Assembly: GCA_958496175.1 (NCBI GenBank)
Contig: OY292279.1
Location: 20,026,001-20,090,000 of the forward strand
Origin: Sisyra terminalis
Lineage: Eukaryota; Arthropoda; Insecta; Neuroptera; Sisyridae
Direction: 5' to 3'
DNA: 64,000 nucleotides
A program made the position numbers and the translations under genes. Below are positions 59,476 to 64,000 of the stretch, piece after piece. How positions within the stretch are numbered: position 1 is the stretch's first letter; every line of letters begins with the position of its first letter. The notes beneath the pieces were generated by a model, which was given only the letters and a program-made list of their open reading frames with translations, was not told the DNA's origin and searched no databases.

Positions 59476-60059
59476 ATTTTTAGTAACCATCACTTAGATT
59501 TCACAATTGAAGGTCAAAGAATATAGATTCGAGATTGTTTATATTTATAATCGTATTTGGTATATATTTACGCTATTCAGTGTCTCTTTTTTCATACTCC
59601 TATCGTGAGCATGCGTGGTAAACGATCTTATCAGCGGAAATATTTAATTTCGGAGATTGTAACAGGAATGCTCAAATAAACTAATTTTCTCATAAGTATA
59701 ATTAATGATAATCATAACAACGATAATAATTGACGTATTTCTACTTAAACTATTATCAGTTGAAGCAATAATTATGAAACATTCAAATATTTTAGAGTTT
59801 TAAACATTTTTTTTAATGTTGTAGTAAATAAATCTCCCCGGATCAAACGATATATTTTTATCACCGTAAGGGAAAAGTTAAACCTTCAAAAATAAACCCT
59901 TTATACAGAAAAATCCATTTCATAAGACAAAATAGTAGTTGCCTAACTAGAAATTTTAATGTGGTGATTTCCCCGTACCTTCCATATCGCAATCCAAGAC
60001 CTATTTCTAGAGATTGCAATCATGGATTGTCATTTACACTTAGTACTAGGAGCGCTGCT

Positions 60060-60720
60060 GCCCACTTTTCGGTCCATTTTAGTCGATTCTTATGACAGGT
60101 ATGAACTACCGTGGATGTATTCTAGCCTCCATTCACAAGGGCGAAGTTCGAAACTTTTATATAGGAAAAATTATAAGTGATGGAAAAGTCAAAACCTTTA
60201 AAGAACTTAAGGAAAAAGCGAAAAAGCGGCGAGAATGGAAAATTGGAGTTGTAAACCAGGGGTGTCAAACTAGCAGCCCGCGGGCCGCATGCGGCCCGAG
60301 ATGAACATTTTTACGGCCCAGTCACTATATCCGACGCAAAATAAAAATAAAAAAAATGTGAATTAGAAACGTAACCAGTACATACAATTATACTAAACTT
60401 TATTTATAAACTATACTAAACTGTATTAACGCTCACGTTTGGTCAATTTTGAAAGTAGTCTCGGTCAATAAAATTTCTCCCGAAATAGAAAAGATAGTAG
60501 TAGAGAAGAGATGTCAAGTATCAGAACGTTAATAATAATTTAATTTTATATAATGTTTATTCCAATGTGTTATTCAAAATAAAAATATTTGTTTCTATGA
60601 ACATTGATATTTTTTTTGCGGTCCACCTAAAGTTAAGCATTGTTTATTTGGTCCAAGTAAGCTTTTGAGTTTGACACCCCTGTGTAAACCAAGCTTTGGG
60701 CTGGAAAAAAAAATAAAAGA
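60060..60720 (+). pseudogene. LINE-like ORF end split by a hAT insertion
   Basis: From 60092 the frame reads MTGMNYRGCILASIHKGEVR and ends KEKAKKRREWKIGVVN at the insertion point. On the far side it can continue QALGWKKK then stop. TTATGACAGGTATGAACTAC, then CGTGGATGTATTCTAG, resembles sequences near insect LINE 3' ends (recollection). Origin is uncertain, and it is non-functional as it stands. Confidence 0.35.
60257..60682 (+). mobile_element. hAT-type element, 426 bp, with target duplication
   Basis: CAGGGGTGTCAAACT at the left and AGTTTGACACCCCTG at the right are exact inverted repeats. TGTAAAC precedes the element and TGTAAACC follows it, so an 8 bp duplication is complete if one C was lost at the left boundary. 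The subterminal CGCGGGCCGCATGCGGCCCG is strikingly GC-rich. No transposase. Confidence 0.82.
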
Positions 60721-62459
60721 AATTTTCCAATCAAATTTTAAGTCTCGATTATATAATTCATCCAGCGAAGGGGATGGGAAACGGCTAGTATTATTGATAA
60801 AATCAGGTCAGCTGTAGCTTTCTTTCTTAATTGTTGAAATGATTTTTTCTTTTTCTAATTACCTTTTTGAACTTTTGATTTGTAATGATCAGAAGACATT
60901 TAATATTAAGGGAATATTAATTACCAAAAAAATGATCTTTAAAATGAAGTCATTTAACGTTTTTATTAACCAATGAAAAATTAATTGTTGCTTTGAATAG
61001 TAGAATAATCTCTTAAAGATGGATTTATGTAAGGGTGTACTATAAATCTGTAATTACTTCAAGTAAGTTATAAATAGTTTTTAAATTATTTCCATTGGTT
61101 GTTCTTCACTTATTATTACGAAAAAATGTTATTTCTTCTTTGTGTGATTTTCTTTTGATAAAATATGAATGATTTTTTTTCTTAATTTTTGTGTATGTTT
61201 TTCATGTGTAATTAAATTTGAAGCATAACATAACGTTTTTGTTTTATGGAGAACTATAAAAAAATTGCAAAATTTAATAAGTGTTTCGATAAAAATTTCA
61301 GTATGTTACAAGGAAAAAAATTATATTTTCAATAAAAACTAATATGTTTAAACATAAATGGCGCCAGTTGAATACAAATTATGGCTAAGAAGAAGACAGA
61401 AAGAAGTATGGAATAATTTAGACACATAAGAAAAAAGAATAATTAAACATTTCTATCCACATATATGAACATATAATAAAAATTATTAAAAAAAGAAACA
61501 ATACAAATGAGACAAAATAAGTTTATCTTTGTCGTTGGCCAAACCACTAGGCACACAAATGAGGACGTTCCATACAAATTGTTTGAAAAAATTCTTATCC
61601 ATAAGTTAAAGCGTCACAGTCCGATCGAGTCATCAAAGAGTGTTAATTGTTAGTGAACGAATACGAATCAGTGTTTGAAAAAGTTAAATAACATAAACGG
61701 AAAAAAAATCTTTCATCACAAATGTGAAGATATCTCATCGACAGATTGTTTATGTCTCAATTTCGTCGACGAAATATTGGAAAAAAATCGATAAGTTATT
61801 ACTCGAATTTTAAAGTGGTCTGTGCTTTTCAATTGAAACTCAGTGTTGGTACAGTTTGAATGGTCAACTGTTGCGCAACGGAAACAAGTAAGTTTCGTTA
61901 GAATTTCGGGAGAAATTTCGGGAATTTTTTTCGAATGTTAAATATTAATGAGCTTAAGGGATTCATGATGGGTCGTGTAGCCAAGAATGAAACGGAAGTC
62001 AGACACATTTGAAGGTCATAAATCTATAAGCGAAACATTAGATCAATGAGATGAATAAATCAATTATTCTAGAGAATGGAATGACTAAACGTCTAACACT
62101 AACAGCTTCTGTGGAAAATCTTATTTTTTTGGGGAAAATAACTTTCCTTTATGTCAATTTCAAAGGGTGAATCTTTCGTTTTTTTAAGTTTAAAGCTAAA
62201 AATAAAAATAGAAAGATAAGAAACGACATTTATGAAATTTGGGATTTTAACTTAAATTTAATGAATGTATAGATAAGCAAAAATCTGAACAATAATCTTT
62301 CATAGTTGTTTATTCCGAAGAGATATGACATTTAAATTTTGCAAACTTGCTAACGTTTTATCTTGCTATTTTTATTCCAATAATCCAAACTATGTACCTT
62401 GTACATTTTATGGTTTGGAATTTCCTTAAAATTAAAAGATCCAAATGTTTACTTGGTAT
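60721..62459. other. intronic or intergenic DNA
   Basis: AT-rich except around 61550-61900, described as a possible leader exon. No ORF is supported. Confidence 0.45.
61660..61887 (+). promoter_or_regulatory. possible initiator and leader exon
   Basis: GAATCAGTGTTTGAAA at 61666-61681 fits an initiator. The following 200 bases are less AT-rich and end GCGCAACGGAAACAA followed by GTAAGT at 61888. It could be an alternative first exon of a gene running past the window. Speculative. Confidence 0.25.
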
Positions 62460-62469
62460 TTAATTTTAT

Positions 62470-62610
62470 CTTAATTTTTTTCTCGGTTTATAACTGCTAC
62501 GATTTTTAAAGTCTTTTTGCCAGAGTTCTGGAAATGATAGTTTTCATTATATTGCGGGATTCGAATCCAGAACCACTGGCGTTTATAGCTGTGATCTAAT
62601 AACCTTATAA
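62470..62610 (-). repeat. second SINE-like fragment
   Basis: The minus strand has GGATTCGAATCCCGC (a perfect B-box palindrome) within a tRNA-like context. Downstream, AAAGACTTTAAAAATCGTAG and CAGTTATAAACCGA resemble the tail of the main SINE family. A different tRNA head on a related tail is possible. Confidence 0.4.
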
Positions 62611-62659
62611 TAAGATGTCTAATATAATAAGGTACCTATTTAGTTGATAATTATGTACC

Positions 62660-63291
62660 TAGTGTCCGAGCGAACTTTCGGTTTCAGCCTAGTTTCGGCT
62701 ATCATCAAGCCGAAACTACGACCAAAACTGAATTCGTGAGATGAAAATGTTAAGAAATTATTGTTTTTTCCGTATAATATTAGATTCTTCAATTATGAAT
62801 CCTAATAATTATCGGTTCAACAAAATTATTTTTAATATATTTTTTTTAGTTCAAGAGAAAACTGACCAAAGTTTAGAAGAAACTATTTTCTTTTTAAGAT
62901 GTAAGAAAGAGCACTTTCTGTTTTGTATACCTAAACGTATTAGATAAAAATTAATTTTGTTTTGAAACTTTTTTTTTATTTTATGTTATTTATTACTAAT
63001 ATATTTAAAATAAATTTTTGGTGCATTTCTTTCAAATCAATTCCTAATTTTCACACAAATGACTTATTCCTAATGAAAAGTGATAATAATATGTCATATT
63101 AATGATTAGCTTAAATATTACAGGCTAAATGTATTAAAAAGTACCTATAGGATTAAAAAGTACAGACTAATTATGATTATTTTTTTTATTTCAAAAACAT
63201 GACTTTATATAAAAATTTCAGCCGAAACTAAGACTGTTGCCAAAATTCAATTTCGGTTTCGGCCGTAAAAACTAGTTTCGGTTGGACACTA
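62660..63291 (+). mobile_element. hAT-type MITE (TAGTGTCCGACC family), copy C
   Basis: 632 bp from TAGTGTCCGAGCGAACTTTC to the inverted terminus ACTAGTTTCGGTTGGACACTA. The interior is collinear, in opposite orientation, with copy B (TAATGATTAGCTTAAATATT; GCACTTTCTGTTTTGTATAC). Flanking 8-mers TATGTACC and AATATATC agree at only 5 of 8 positions, so the duplication has decayed or an end is off. Confidence 0.68.
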
Positions 63292-64000
63292 AATATATCG
63301 GTTATATAAATCCTACATATATCTATATTATTAGGTAGAATTACACATATTTTCTCTATCCTTTGGATAAAAATTAATCTTGAAGATAAATGTCAATACC
63401 TAGATGTGGAAATACTAGGGCTACCAAATCTGAGATAACTATTTAATTAATACATAGATTTAATTTAAAAAAAAAAAAAGCTTTTTTCGGTTATGAATAG
63501 CTTAAAACACAAAACAAATTAGTTAAATAAATAAGTGATTGTTATTTTTACTTATTATTGTTATTTACCGTCGCTTTATAACTACTAAGGTCTTTAGGAA
63601 CTCTAGCGTTAATAAGAATTCGTAAATTGAGAAATATAGAGAATTAGTCGATACGAGATTCGAACCCAACTAAATAATTCATTTATGTATCTCTAAATAA
63701 TAACTAATTTTAAATTATCGTAAGTAAATAATTTTGGAATTCCAAATATTTTTAATTTATTCGATATGATATTTCATTAGTTAAACAATATTAATGATCA
63801 GTATTATTGTTACTTTGTTAAATAATAAAATTTAGTTATTTGTTTAATAAAATCATACTTTGTGCTTTTATGGGTTGCTTTTACCAAAGATTGTTGTTCT
63901 GGTTTACATAATATACAATTAAAAAAAAACATTATAATTAATAGCATAGTTAATATTTTGTTTTTTTTTTTTTAGTTAGTTTATAATTGTTTATATTCGC
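63292..64000. other. AT-rich end of the window
   Basis: Apart from the SINE, nothing is supported. Homopolymer T and A runs are frequent. Confidence 0.5.
63556..63670 (-). repeat. tRNA-derived SINE, copy 5, head truncated
   Basis: Retains the tail (GGTAAATAACAATAATAAG), body and B box (GGGTTCGAATCTCG) but stops before the A box, so the 5' end is missing, as in incomplete reverse transcription. Confidence 0.7.

Overview
The window is about 70% A+T nuclear DNA from an animal, most probably an insect. The evidence is spliced genes with many 50-60 bp introns and GTAAGT donors, Helitron, hAT and Tc1-type transposons, tRNA-derived SINEs and a non-LTR retrotransposon remnant. The order or species cannot be fixed from the sequence alone.

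Region 1 (1-16465, + strand) is the 3' part of a Vps13 gene. I could follow 23 exons in one frame (5622 coding bases with stop, 1873 residues). They carry the adaptor-binding (VAB/SHR-BD) repeats, the ATG2_C-like amphipathic helices and the C-terminal PH-like domain of this bridge-like lipid transfer protein. The N-terminal chorein part lies upstream of the window. The longer introns hold a SINE, a foldback repeat, a hAT end and an antisense Helitron.

Region 2 (16466-41474) shows no convincing host coding sequence. It is dense with repeats: a long hairpin with a 340 bp tandem unit just behind Vps13, a palindrome carrying two hammerhead-ribozyme-like cores, a second Helitron, a large foldback element split by a hAT insertion with a perfect 8 bp target duplication, a decayed ORF ending near an A tract, a LINE tail and SINEs.

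Region 3 (41475 to beyond the window, + strand) holds the 5' end of a second gene that I do not recognise. A leader exon (41475-41808) ends four codons into the reading frame. After a 9.2 kb intron it joins in frame to a large exon (51042-51863) encoding a serine/proline-rich, probably disordered N-terminus of 277 residues. The gene is open at its 3' end. Its introns contain a Tc1 remnant, a palindromic MITE nested in a hAT element, a GC-rich segment with an unassigned 83-codon ORF, a third Helitron end, a 426 bp hAT element inside an older ORF, and more SINEs.

No rRNA, true tRNA gene, CRISPR array or bacterial-type operon was seen. The most unusual item is the palindrome at 21874-22208 with paired hammerhead-like motifs.
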